Positions 12,528-25,300 of a stretch of 64,000 nucleotides of DNA are shown here, piece after piece. Position 1 is the first letter of the stretch. Each line of letters opens with the position of its first letter. Location of the stretch: the NCBI RefSeq assembly GCF_021155775.2, contig NC_060235.2, forward strand, positions 22,763,598 through 22,827,597. The letters are read 5' to 3'. The stretch comes from Neodiprion pinetum. Its lineage: Eukaryota > Arthropoda > Insecta > Hymenoptera > Diprionidae. The notes under the pieces are model-generated. The model worked only from the letters and a program-made list of their open reading frames with translations. It was not told the origin of the DNA and searched no databases. The position numbers and the translations under genes are program-made.

Positions 12528-13371
12528 GATTGACACTTGACAAGCTGATCGTGGCTTTAGACTGGTCTACGAATCATATAAATCCGAATTGCAACCATAG
12601 GCAGTGAGCATGGACTGCTTCTCTAGACAACAAATGTGTCCCACCCAGCCCCCTGACACACGCTGCTAAAAGTGGTTCGCAAAATGTCCCTCGATTCTGC
12701 CGCCAATCTCCACCACTAGTGGCGCTAGTAGTTGTCTGGCGTACCAAAGTCAGCCTGTCAGTAATTTTATATTTATAATATATCTTCCGTCACCGCCATG
12801 ATCAGGAAAGCGCTAATGAATCGAGAATCCGAATAACGCGAACGCGGTATTTTTTCAGGCTCATAAAGCTCCATGCTCAAGCTTGTTTTGATTTGGCTTC
12901 AAAGCACTTCGAAGTGAAGTTTCGGAACACATTGCCGTATACAAAGTTCTCAAATCACAAGGCAGAAAACCTGTTGAATTCCCGCGCGATTTCTTATGTG
13001 GGAGGTAGTATCGTATTATTTATCAAACGATTCAACAATTTGAAGTAAATATTTTCAAAGTTTAATCGGTATCTCACCTGCAACATTTTTTCAATGACAT
13101 GAACATATTATCAATTTTTTTCATTCTCTATTGCTTATTCAACTTCATGTCAATTTAAGAGGTTATAGTATTGCGAGCAGTCAGTAATGATTTGCCTCGT
13201 TAGCATTTATACTTCTATAAGACCGGGGATCGTTTGACTAGCAACAATCAGAGGTGAAAAATTTACTTTAAAAATCTATTAATATTTTCGACCGGGCAAC
13301 TAATTTTCTTGTCAGATTGTAAAAAATTCTTGACGTGCTCTGGATACGAATATCATTGCAGGTATTTTACA
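12528..13371. promoter_or_regulatory. Head-to-head intergenic region of GPKOW and CAF-1 p150
   Basis: Only 844 bases separate the two start codons on opposite strands, so both promoters must lie here, possibly shared. A possible 5' UTR acceptor for CAF-1 (CATTGCAG, ending at 13361) would put an upstream non-coding exon in this gap. A CCACTAG-TGGCGC stretch near 12713 resembles the CTCF core with one base missing. No TATA box can be assigned. Confidence 0.5.
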
Positions 13372-16300
13372 ATGAAAGTTATGGAAGTCTCCGTTGAAGA
13401 AAAGGATTGCACTAACGAAATAGTTACACCTCCCAGAAAAAAAATGAAGCAAGGTAATTTTAAATACTTTCATTTAATTTTGCGATTCTATCTATTACAA
13501 GAGCCAAATTCATAATTTTAAAGTTTTGGACTCTGGTGAACAACATCTTCAAGTATTTGACATGAGCCAAAAATTTTTACAAATCATTGTATTCACAACG
13601 CAATTGATTACACAACCTAAGGTCTGTAATAAATTTCAGCAAGAGATTTGTTTAAATCCTTTGTTAATTTTCAGCTCAACTGCCATTTCAAATGGTCAGT
13701 TCATTGGGGTCGCCCAATACAATCGGAAACAAGAAGAGGAAGCTAGAATCACCATCACCGGTGGAAAGCAAAAGTCCTAGGACTGGGAAGATAGTTAAAA
13801 AACAAAATGCGTCCAAAAGGGCCAAGAGTAGTGAAGTTGAAATTATTGAAGTGGATGTTTCGGATGTGGAAAATGTTTGTGATCAAGACAATGTTAAGGC
13901 GTTAGTGGAATTTAGAGAAGAAGGTGCAGCCAAGCATGCTGAAAAAAATCCGATTGATAGTGAAAGTGATGTCAAGAAACGTAAGGATTACGGTTCGTTA
14001 AACAGGTTTTTAAAAAAAGCACAGAGCAAAGAATCAAAGGATGATCTCCAACTTTTAGCAATGAGCGATTATGAAAGCGGCAGCAGCAAAGATAGTGATG
14101 CTTCATTGAAAGTAAAATTAGACTTACAAACATCAAAGGAAGTTCTCGAGCAAAGCTCCAAGAAAATCGTAGAGCAAAGTTTGGAAGAAACTGCGGAACA
14201 AAGTTCAGAATCTAAAAATTCTACAACTCAGATCAAAGAGAATAGTGCCGTCTCGACAAACATTACAGAATCTCAGTATAATATCGAATCACTTCAAAAT
14301 ACTGAGCAGAACACCAGTACTGAGGAGAAGAAGCTCCTTCCTGAGGAGACGAAAAATTCAGACACTGATTCAACTTGTCATCGAAAGGATAGCGTACATT
14401 CTGATAGCATTAATGCTAAGAATGACGAATCGGATTCTGATACTGGTGGTTCATCATCGGACGAAGATGTAGACGACGACCCAGATAAGTCTAGTAATGA
14501 GAATACAGAAAAGGATAAAACTTTAGAAGAAAATGACGGAAGCAAAACACCTAGAAGTGAAAAGTCGGGTGTATTCAAAAATAGAAAATTAACTCCAAAA
14601 CAGATTGAAAGACGACTTCAGAGTGCTAAGAAACGCGAAGAGAAGCAGCAGTTGAAAATGGTATGTTTCTTTATATTTACTTCACCCAAAGTATCTTTTG
14701 TGACTTTTATGACAAGTAAGTAGTGACAACAGTATTATAGTTTTTAACTTGTTCACTCAGGAAAAAAAGAAAAAGCGAGAAGAGCAGCGTGAGAATCGTA
14801 GAAAACAGAAGGAGGAGAAGGAGAAACTTGAGAAAGAACAAAAGCGGAAAGAGAAAGAAATGAAGGAGTTGAAAAAGCAAATTGAAAATGAGTGAGTACT
14901 AAATACGTGTATAATTTCTATCTAGAATGTCAGAACTGTAATAAAAATACCATATACCTACTCGTGTCACAAGACATTGTGGTAAAGATTATAACAATTT
15001 TTTTGTGCAAACTTTATATTAGTTTAATCAGTCTTAATTTTTGCAGGCAAAAACAGAAAGAGAAAGAGGCAAAGGAGGAGGAGCGTCGGAAGAAAGAGGA
15101 AGAGGCTGAGCGTAAAAAACAAAAGGCTGCATCTAATTTTGCAAACTTCTTTGTTCCGAAAAAGCAGGAAACAAAAGCTCTTGAAGAAGACGGTGTAGTT
15201 AAAGACCAAAACTTCATGCCATTTGAAGTCAAAGTAGATATGAAGGTAGCTCCGATAACCAGGAGAAATCTTAATAATGAAACAAAATTAACTTTCGATG
15301 GATTGTTCAACAAAGGAGTCTTGAAAAACGAATTATATCTCAATCAGCTCAAACGAAATCGCAATGATGTCGGTAGATCCGGAAGAACTTGGCCATGTGA
15401 GACCAAGGATGATGTTGTTATCATTGGTAATTAACTATTATGTATCGATAGGCTTAGGTGCATTTCAATACAAAGTACCCAATTTCAATTCTTCTCCATC
15501 GATTTTTTATTCTGAACTGTCAGTGGCAAGGAATACCTTGAGTTTTTAAGTTCCCATTTCGTGTCTATCGAAATAATATTTTTCCCAGAATTTTTCCACA
15601 TAGCTTCGCAAATCCACTTTCAATAGTCTCTAAAATAAGAATGAGCATTCATTTTGCAAAGTTTCAGCCAAATACTTCCTGTTTTACATTTCGGCATGGG
15701 TTTATTCCAGTTGCTTGTTTTTTATTTTTTTTTTTTTTAATAAAATTCATTTGTGCGGTTATTTAGTACTTATTTTTGTCATTGGAAAAAAATGTTAAAC
15801 GAGCATTGTCAAACCCGTGGCGTAAAAAAATGTCATACATTCGATTCATTCAATTAAACTCAATTAGAAGTGAAGTATAGAGAAACCAATTTGAAAGAAG
15901 TAGTGAAAACGTAAATAAAAGCTATAAAATCATTATCCAGGTAATCAGTAATCAAATTGAAAAAATTGTTTTCACAGTGGATGGTATATGGATTATTAAA
16001 TTTCAAAGGACAATGTCTACGTCAGTTACTACAAAACTCATTTGATTTATAGTTCAGATATATAAGTAAAGATAATAAAGTAAGGGTTATCTATTTCGCA
16101 CCAAGCAAAGTAATCTTGATAATATGTTATACAGATGAAGAAGATAGTTCCTCTGATGCGGTAGACCAAGGGGATGCCGCAGTTGTAGAAAAGCATCATC
16201 CCAAGTTCTTTATGTTCGCCGAGAATCGTCGACCACCCTTTTGGGGAACGTGGAGGAAGAAAAGTACGCATATAAAGCCACGGAAACCGTTTGCTAAAGA

Positions 16301-19300
16301 TCCGGTAAGTACTTACAAGTTCTGCATTTATTTATGCGTTTTTGCTTTGGCTTGGCAGACATTTAGTCGGAACGTTAAACCAGAACCGATGGTTTAACCT
16401 TTAATACAGAACGTATGTATTAAAAAATGTGGAGAAGAAACGAACAAGATTAACATTTCAATGCATTGAATTGTTTCCAAAAAGTGTATTACATGTTTGT
16501 CAGTGTCAATCGTGCAACTATCGGTTTTATGTTCATCCATGCCAATAATTTTTAATTGCCATCACAAAAAGAACTAAAAGATATGGGTAGAATTATCTTG
16601 CGGGTGTTAAACCATCTTTTTGAACGATGAATTAAAAAAAAAAATGATGGCTACATTAGGGTGATCCTTACTTGGGGTGTTGATGATTTTTTTTCAGACT
16701 ACCCCCCAAATCAACTATAAATAATTCAAAAACAATTTCCCAATTCTTTCAGATTTTTATATCAATTCTAACCCGTGCCTGTAAATGGATGGATATCACC
16801 ATTTAAAATACACCTGTTTCAGATACATTCTCAGCATATATTTTATTGTAAGAGTGACGATGTTCGAATCAATCTGTAATTGCGAATATTTAGTGAGTAT
16901 TAGTACTACTATCTGAGAAAAAATTCACATCACCATACCAACCAATCTCGACGAATTGCACACTCTAGAAATTTGACTTTTTCTTTTTATCTATAAGAAA
17001 TGCAATTGTCTATATTACTTGGTATGATGATGTGAATTTTTTCTCAGATAGTAGCACTAATGCTCACTAGAACCTCACATTCATGGATTTTTTTGAACAT
17101 TATTACTCTTACAGCAAAATATATACTAAGAACGTGTCCGAAACACGTGTATTTTAAATTGGGAAATCCTTCCTCTTACAGGCACGGGTACTTACGGTTG
17201 ATATAAAAATCTGAAAAAAATTGTGAATTGTTTTTGAATTATTTATAGTTGGTTTGGGTGGGGTGATCCGGAATAAATTCGGCAACATTCTAAATGACGA
17301 CCACCCTAGGCTACATACTGGTACTGGTTTGTACTGGTTTCGTAATCCAATTCGTTTTCGTTGTACATGACAAGTAATTTTCTGTTCATTTCGTTGAATT
17401 TTGATTCCTAACAACTACCGAGCTATCTTATAAACCGTTGCATATGAAAACAAAAATTGATAGAATGCTATTATTTTTAAGGATGAACGATAGGTAATGT
17501 TTGATGTTTCTTTTTGTCGGAAAATGCACGCACCCATAAGTGGATTTCGCGACATCGATTTTTACGACAATGTAATTCTCAAATCGTTAGTGCAGAAATT
17601 ATTTCTAATGTTGGAAAAAACCTTTACCTTGGTTCGTATCGTCATGGGGTAAGAAGATCGAATTTTTATACAAAGATTACATCATAGGTTCATTTCGAAA
17701 ATCAGTGATTTAATATGCAATTACCGAACGCGTAGAGCCATATTTTTTTTTAAAAGTTTTAAGGCAGAAATTTCTGGCAGTCGATGGTGAAAAGTAAGGT
17801 CAGAGAATTCAACCAATGAAATTCACGGCTAAATGATTATATATGTATAAAAAAAAAAAACATTATGTTAGTTACTGTAATTTCACAGTGTCAAAGTATA
17901 AAGAGTAAAATGAGCGGAATATTGACAGAAAAATAATTAGTTGGGAATATGTTTTTGCCGGAAAATCATAGATAAACTAATAGAATGATCGTACTGATAA
18001 TTTTCAAAGTGACAAAAAGAATTATACATAAAATTGATACAAAAACATTTATGTTGGATTATTTTTTCTGCAATTTCGCATTTGTTTCATTCTAATTTTG
18101 GAAACTAGTGTAACTGTTACTTTATAAATAGATAATCATTAATGTCAAACTATAAGAAAAACAATATTTGGCTGGACAAAAATCAAGCATGGTTAATAGG
18201 ATGGAAATTTGATTGCGATCAGAAATTTCACATGTATATAGAATTTTCTTGTATTGCATCTCGTATATGATACTGTTTCTACTTGATCCCCATATCGTTT
18301 GTGAAAATCTGAAAAAATACATTGGGGATTCTCCCGCCCAGTGCTACAATCTGGGAAATCATGAAATGCATTCAAGAGGTTGTAAAAAAAGTGGTTCTGT
18401 GACGAAGACAACATATATACAAGTACTTGATAATGATCTTGACCTTGTAGTATAAGTGTTGTAGGTTGTATTTCCAAGATCCACCACAACATATATACAA
18501 GTACATTTTGTGAAATGTTTTTTCAGCAGTGTTGACTGAGAAAGAAACAGAGAGCGATAAAGACAGAAATAAAGCAAAGAAAAAATAACCGATAACGATA
18601 GGTATGTTGTATGGATTGGGTTACAAACTAGGAAAAGATAAGAGAATTCCGTTCCTGTTTTTCGCTTATATACACATTTGATGTATCTCTAACATGTGCA
18701 TCCGTAACATATGTACAGTCTCCCTATCGTTTGATTGCCGCGGCATACGCTGTAAGTACAATTGTCAAAGTATTATTAACGCGTCTTGCGTTTTAATACA
18801 ACATATTTTCGAAAATGAAACTCTATTCCGTGTTAGAATCGCGCTGCGATTTCAACTATGACGCAGCAGACGGATGGTCGACTTTAGTTTGCCTCGAGAT
18901 GTAATAAACACCTTTGTGATCAAAGATACGCTTCAGAAATGCATTACTGTAAGAACATACAGCAGATGTTTATCACGGAAATACGTGCCTCCTAACTACT
19001 CGTATTAAGGGTAAATGGGTCCCACTCTCAGAAGCAAAAGTTGGGGAACGAGAACAAAATGTTTGGAATTATCTTCGCGCCATCTAGTAAATATGAATCT
19101 GGGCAAATGAAAATAAGATAAACTGAAATGTTAACAATTTGAGAAAAGGCGTATGATTGAAACGTATAAAATGTAATACCAAACTCTGGTGATTTTTTTA
19201 ATCCAATTATAACGTTTTGGGCTTGTTTTGTTCACCATAGCGATATCTAGAGATAGACTGAAAGTTTTTTTACAATGAGTTATCTCCAGAGCGGATAAAA

Positions 19301-22300
19301 ATATTATAAATATTCTTGAAAGTTTTTGAAAGGAAATGAATTCTCAAAATATGGACTGCGTGCGACACACTGTTCATTTTCTTTGACCTGTACTCGCTGA
19401 CAAAATAGAAAAATTTGGACAAATCTCGGCATTGTTGAAAACTTCAAGGCTAGGAACTTTAGTCTAGCGGTTGTTCTTTACTTCGGAAAAAAATTGTACA
19501 AATTTCTAGTTTCACAACTTGTCTTCGTACACACGGCTGTGAGAACTGCACAAAATACTAAAACAGTCTTTAAATCACTAATAACACTGGTCAACAGTCG
19601 TGTTTTGTTGCGCTTGATATTTGAGTGTTCTTAGTAAAATTTGATGTCAACGATCTTAGAAGTAGGTAAGCGTAGTTTTTTGAAATTGGCTCCAGTTATT
19701 TATTTGATCAAAATTTATTTGACTCAAAAAAGCAATATTGAGATGAAAAGTTCGATTTTAATTTTACTCTTTTTCATGAAACGCTATTCGCTCAGTCGGT
19801 GCTTTTTGACGTACCCGTTGCGCTTTTGCATTTAACTAACTTCTTCGGTTCGAAAAATTGTGCCCCTATCCTCCAAGGTGGTTTGCCGAAAGTTCAGCCT
19901 ACTTGAAAACACACGCTCAAGTTTGTGGATCACTTTTGTCCGCCCCGTCGTGTTTGAACAACACCCTTTGATAATGTTCAAAATCGTTGATTGAAACTCA
20001 AAATAATTGAACAAGGGATTACTTATTATAATTATTTATAAGTACACGAAGTAATTACAGTGTCTTTGCTACGATTATTATACCGTTATTTGAAACCAAC
20101 CAACAGTACCGAATTAAGTTTTTATCGCTCTTTTGTAAACGAGGTTTTTCAAAATCTACCGTAAAAAAGGGGGGAATTTGGGATGAAACTAGTAGTCTGG
20201 GTTTGAATAACAACATAGTAATTTCTCGGTTAAACTGAACGCAAATAATAGCTTGCACGGGGGTAAAACATCCTCACGGTGTAGAGGAAAAAGCTCGAGC
20301 AGGCTATAATAGTTAGTGATGGTAAATTTATTGAACAAGGGTGAGATGAGGTATGATTAAACGAAGAGTGAATACTACAAGAAGTCACACTTTAATTTTT
20401 ACCTCAATTTCTCGTCAGTTTAAGTGACCTCTCTTACTCTAGATATATGAGTGAACAACCCTTCGTTTATTTATTATAACCTCGTGGAAGGTGCACCAGG
20501 GGAGGTGATAAAGCGATCACCTCCGCAACGGTCGCTTGTGTCTCGCTTTGATGTAAAGCGGCCCAAATAAAGGGATCATCCGAGGACAGATGTGGCGAAT
20601 TATGAAACCCGAACAACCGACGAACCAGTCCGCGTTCTCTCGTTGCTGAAACTTAAATGATCTAATCGCGTGTCCTCGTCGTTATCAATAGGCGCCAGAT
20701 CTGCCCTCTCGTGGCGAGCGTTAGAACTAGAAGCTAATCAAATCATAGCAGTGAGTTCGAATGTGAAGTATTTCCAAGCATGTTGTTTTCCTCCCTATAT
20801 CAGTTATACAAGGCCATAATTGTATGAAAACGCGATCTCGGCCATACACTTTTTTTCCTAGTTTATGTTACACGTATAAAGTTTGGTTCTTGAAAATATT
20901 TTTTTTCGTACATTCGCTTCGAGTAGAATGATTTTATACAGGACAATATACTTTTGCATAATTTTGTACAAGATCTGTCTGTGTATCATCAGTGCGTACT
21001 TCCCGCCTCCGAGATGACCAGATGGGAGAATATCGAATGTAGCGAGGATAATTAATATGTAAAATTTCCAATACTTACTCGGAAAGTTCGATTTTCGGAG
21101 CCTGTGAAGCGTGCGTAAAATACCTTATTGCGTAGGGCGATTTCCGATGAGCGTGAAGTTGGCAGCGTGAGCCGTAAAAACGCGTGCTGTAATCACACGA
21201 GTCAGATGTCGCCCATCCGCACGTGTAATACGCTAGTTTGTCCAATACATGTGAAGGAAAGTTTGATTTGAGAAGCAACGAATGTCCCACTTACAACACG
21301 TAAAATTGGGGTAAAGTAACTTAATCTCAAAGACACGATGCGTAAAATTGAGTTATTCGAAAGTACGCGTACGCCAAAAAAAGCCCTAGTGTGTAAAATC
21401 GAACACTCGAGCAGCGCACTTGCACCAACATTGTTTTACCGTACTGTTCTTTGTATAAAAATAGAGGCGATTTAAATTTGAAATAGGCAAAAAGTGTGCA
21501 GATGAAATGGTGTTTTGGACGTATCTTGAGCGATATTTGGCGTCATAATTTTTGCACAATGAAGGCTTCATACGACGTATAGGATCTATGAGAAAAAAAA
21601 CACAATCTTGAAAATGCTTCCTGTCCGAACTCGCTGACATTTTTTATCAGCGAAATACAGTGTGCCGTCAGATGTGCTTCCTTTTTGACCCGTTACCCTA
21701 TTTCTAGTCCGCAGTTGGTTAAAAGTGTATCGTAGTATGACTAATTATTGTTATTTTTTCTTGAAAACGATAGTGCGCCATTCGCACAGAAGCTAAGTAC
21801 AATAATGATTCACTTTTATTGTCAGATTCGTTGTTACTTATTAACTCGAAGTTTTCATTTAATTATTATAGGTGTAATAAAATTGTATTTGTTATGCCAA
21901 TGAAAAACAAAACACAGTAAGTCCACTTTTATATTGAACAATTTCTGTAGTAACACCTGTTGGACAGTTCTTTCATAATTCTTGTTGTTTTGACAATTTC
22001 CTGACCAGACTGTACTCTCCATAAATTTCCAACATCCTTGAAAACTGACGAACGTGTCACGCTGCACGACGGTGCAAGGAAAAAAATAGAGAAAACGAAG
22101 GTAAAAATCCATCGGAAAAATATTGGAACAGCGGCTTGAAACATAATGACACGAACGACCCTCCACAGTTTATATCTACCTTTGCACTCGTATTCGTTCA
22201 CGTATACCCTTCCGTCGCCTGTAAGGTTGTTCAGCGTTAAATTGAGAAACGGGATATGCAGACAAATAATATTGATAATTGCACTTTATTATTACTTTTT

Positions 22301-25300
22301 CAAATGTCATGGAAATAGTTTAATAGCTGTTGGAAAAAAGTTTATAGTAGTAATGACAATAATAATAATAATAATAACAATAACAACAACAATAATAATA
22401 AAAGTAAAGATATTATGTATTATATATCCCTATATTCATACTTATATAAGTATAACTGCCGCAAGTATAGCTATACAGCGCGTTTTCGAATTATTGAAAT
22501 CATTACGCGCGTTGAAATTATCGTGAACAAATTATCATGTATAAAAATAATAACATGTGCTTGACTTATGCGTGTAGAGTATGTACGTACAAGATATTCG
22601 AAAGGAAAAAATAAAAATATAGAGATTGGTGTTGCACACGTATGGCAATGTTACGCGTCGGGCTAAACCGCCTTTTCACCTCTTCAATCAACGCAGATTG
22701 ATTTTTGCGCGATCCGCAGTTTTTTACAGTTGTTCTCACACGCCTATCAATTGACTCGATAAAAAAATTAATTAATTAATTAATTATTGCATTCATTCGA
22801 TCACTAAACAATTCACTAATCTACAGTTTACGGTATATTATAGTGCATAACTTATTGTCTATATAAAAGAGTATTGTTTGTTGCATATAAAATATATTAT
22901 TTTATAATATACAATATATATGTATTATACGTATACGGTATATGTACATATATTTGTCGTGTCACGTTCAGACGTTCAGGTATCTTGCAATAACAAGCGT
23001 AATAACATATGTATGTATACACATATATGCATATTAGCGACGGATGTATTATACGAATCAAACGCTTCATTCTTTCACACACAAAATATATAATTTTTTT
23101 CCTACTTAACGTTCTTCTATTTGTTATACCCGTCATCCCTTGCGGAAACATTTTGATTATCTGAATATGGCACGAGATTTTTGCCGTTCGTTCTTTCGAA
23201 AGAGGCTAAAAAATAAAGAAATGAAAAGTACATTTGGCACATGATTCTTTGGCTTAATCTACGGTACGATTCACATGATAAACTTATGTCTATTGTATGT
23301 ATACAATATACATATCATACAATATCGCGACGGTCTCTTAGGAAACTTGAAACCCAAGTACACATGCGCCAATTTCTTTGCTTATTGTTAGACAGGCTGG
23401 CCAACCAAGCCAACTCTGGCTCGTTGGGTCTAGTGGGAACAGTCGATACGCGCAAGCGTTTCGAGGTTATGTTGACTTAAATACAGATCCGTGACATCTT
23501 GCCTGCCTCAAATTCTCAAAGCAATATAACTTATATATCCTTGCGTATTCTGATAGCTATCGTCTAGTCGCAACTGCGTTGGTCAACCTGACCAGCGGAA
23601 AAAATACTCGGCGCGAACTACAGTGGAACCTCAGTTATACGTTTCGCACTTGTACATTTTTCTCGTTTCTGCGTTGAATTTTCTTGGCCCTGCAAATTTC
23701 TGCCTACAAATAATGTGAAAATATTTCACTTGTACGTTTTTCGCCATTACACGTTACGTATTCGGTTATACGCTGCGACGGCTGACTATTTAGTCGAAAC
23801 TTTTGATTTGACGTTCACCTTGCCTATCGCTAGGTGGCGCGCGCGTTCGGATGTTTAGTCTACTTTTTTACCGCTAAATGGCGTAACTTGAGACGTGTGC
23901 CGATTCATGTCCCAAATACGTTCTGGCAAGTCCAGGTCGGTGTCTCGTCGACAGGAAGATTCTTTACTTACTGTCACTGGATTAGCTTTGACCGGGCGCG
24001 GGCTACGGTAAAATGTTGTAATTAATAATATCAGTCGATTTCGCTACAGGTAAATGCATCTATGACAAGATGATATCTATAAAACCGCTGACAAGCGTAA
24101 CTTCTTAATTTTACAATTACGAAGTTTTGGAATATTTAGCTATCTCACTTTACCGTTATTCTCACTTATACATCTGTATTGCCATACCCCATGAAAAACT
24201 TATAACTGAAGTTTCACTGTAGTTGAATCTATGAATAGAATGCCACGATTTGACGCTTGCGCATTTGGCTTTTCTGTTTTTTTGACACTATCACGGTATA
24301 CCCCGTAGGTGTAAATTGAATCGATGTATAGTTCAACACCCTTATCTAGATAACAGGTTTCGATTGTGAAAGATACGTTTAACGAGTGTTAGAGGCTTAA
24401 AAATAAGAGCTGTGGTCGAGGTGATGTGACAATCGAATGTCTTTTTCGCAGCCGTTGCTATCCATCTGTATTTGAAATTGAGCAAAGATGAAAGTTTTTT
24501 GTGGATATGGAAAATGAATGTGTCGGCGTTAGCATAGAGATTGAAACGTCGAAAAGAAATGATACAAAAAAACAATACACGATACTCATCTGTGATAATA
24601 GTCCTTGCCAAACTGCGTGCATTGCACATATTATTTGCATTGATAATACCTATAATCGCAAGTATAATATAACCATCGCTCTAAATCGACTCAAACACCA
24701 TTTCAGAGTATTCAGCGTCTCAAAAACTTCAGGAAAATGACCGAAAATATCGCAGCAATTACGTTAATCGCTAATTCTAAGTATTTAGCAACGGCTGTAG
24801 GGATGCAAATTATAACGAAATATATTTAAATTTGAATTCAACGCACAACTGCATATACACGGTAAAATTTACCGTACATAAATACGTACCTTATGCATAA
24901 ATAAAAACTGCTGCACTCTGCAGTTGAAAAGACAAGAAAATATTTATTTTTCTTGGGTCGACGACCGAAAAACAATCCAAAGTTTTCACTGTAAGCGCAA
25001 AAATAGGTAATAACGTATGTCTGAAAAAATTTGAAATTCTTGTTAATGGAATTTTAAAACGCTGCACGGAATAAAAAGCTTGCTATTTCTACTATCATTC
25101 TAAACATGTAAAACACTTGTTACCTTAATAAAATCTTCAGCTAAAATTGCACAATTTTTGCCAGCACAGCAAAAGTTATCTAGCGAAAACTTTAAACAAT
25201 ATTAAAACTTTTTCATTTCTCGGTTCAGCGAATCTATTTTTGAGGGCCGAATGAAGCTCGCAATACGTGTAATACTTGTCGTGATCACGAGCAACCGAAA

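Larger units (their letters stand above)
17308..23618. other. CAF-1 intron 5, stretch left of the pogo-type MITE
   Basis: AT-rich intron with no gene I can support. It contains CTCF-like motifs at 19077 and 20701, an (ATA/ACA)n run at about 22357-22402 and (TTAA)n at 22767-22789. A more complex stretch at about 20480-20720 stands out from the AT-rich background. Several copies of a short CGTAAAAT phrase lie at 21060-21410. Confidence 0.5.

Noticed and set aside
13675..14723. CAF-1 exon 2 read as a stand-alone gene continuing to 14723
   Set aside because: The last 63 bases lie beyond a GTATGT donor at 14661 and lose protein character. The KER-coding exon at 14761 continues the frame.
21075..21290. 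Minus-strand open frame ending at a strong GTAAGT donor
   Set aside because: It starts with GTG directly after a stop, has no acceptor of quality, and overlaps repeated CGTAAAAT phrases. Insufficient to call an exon.
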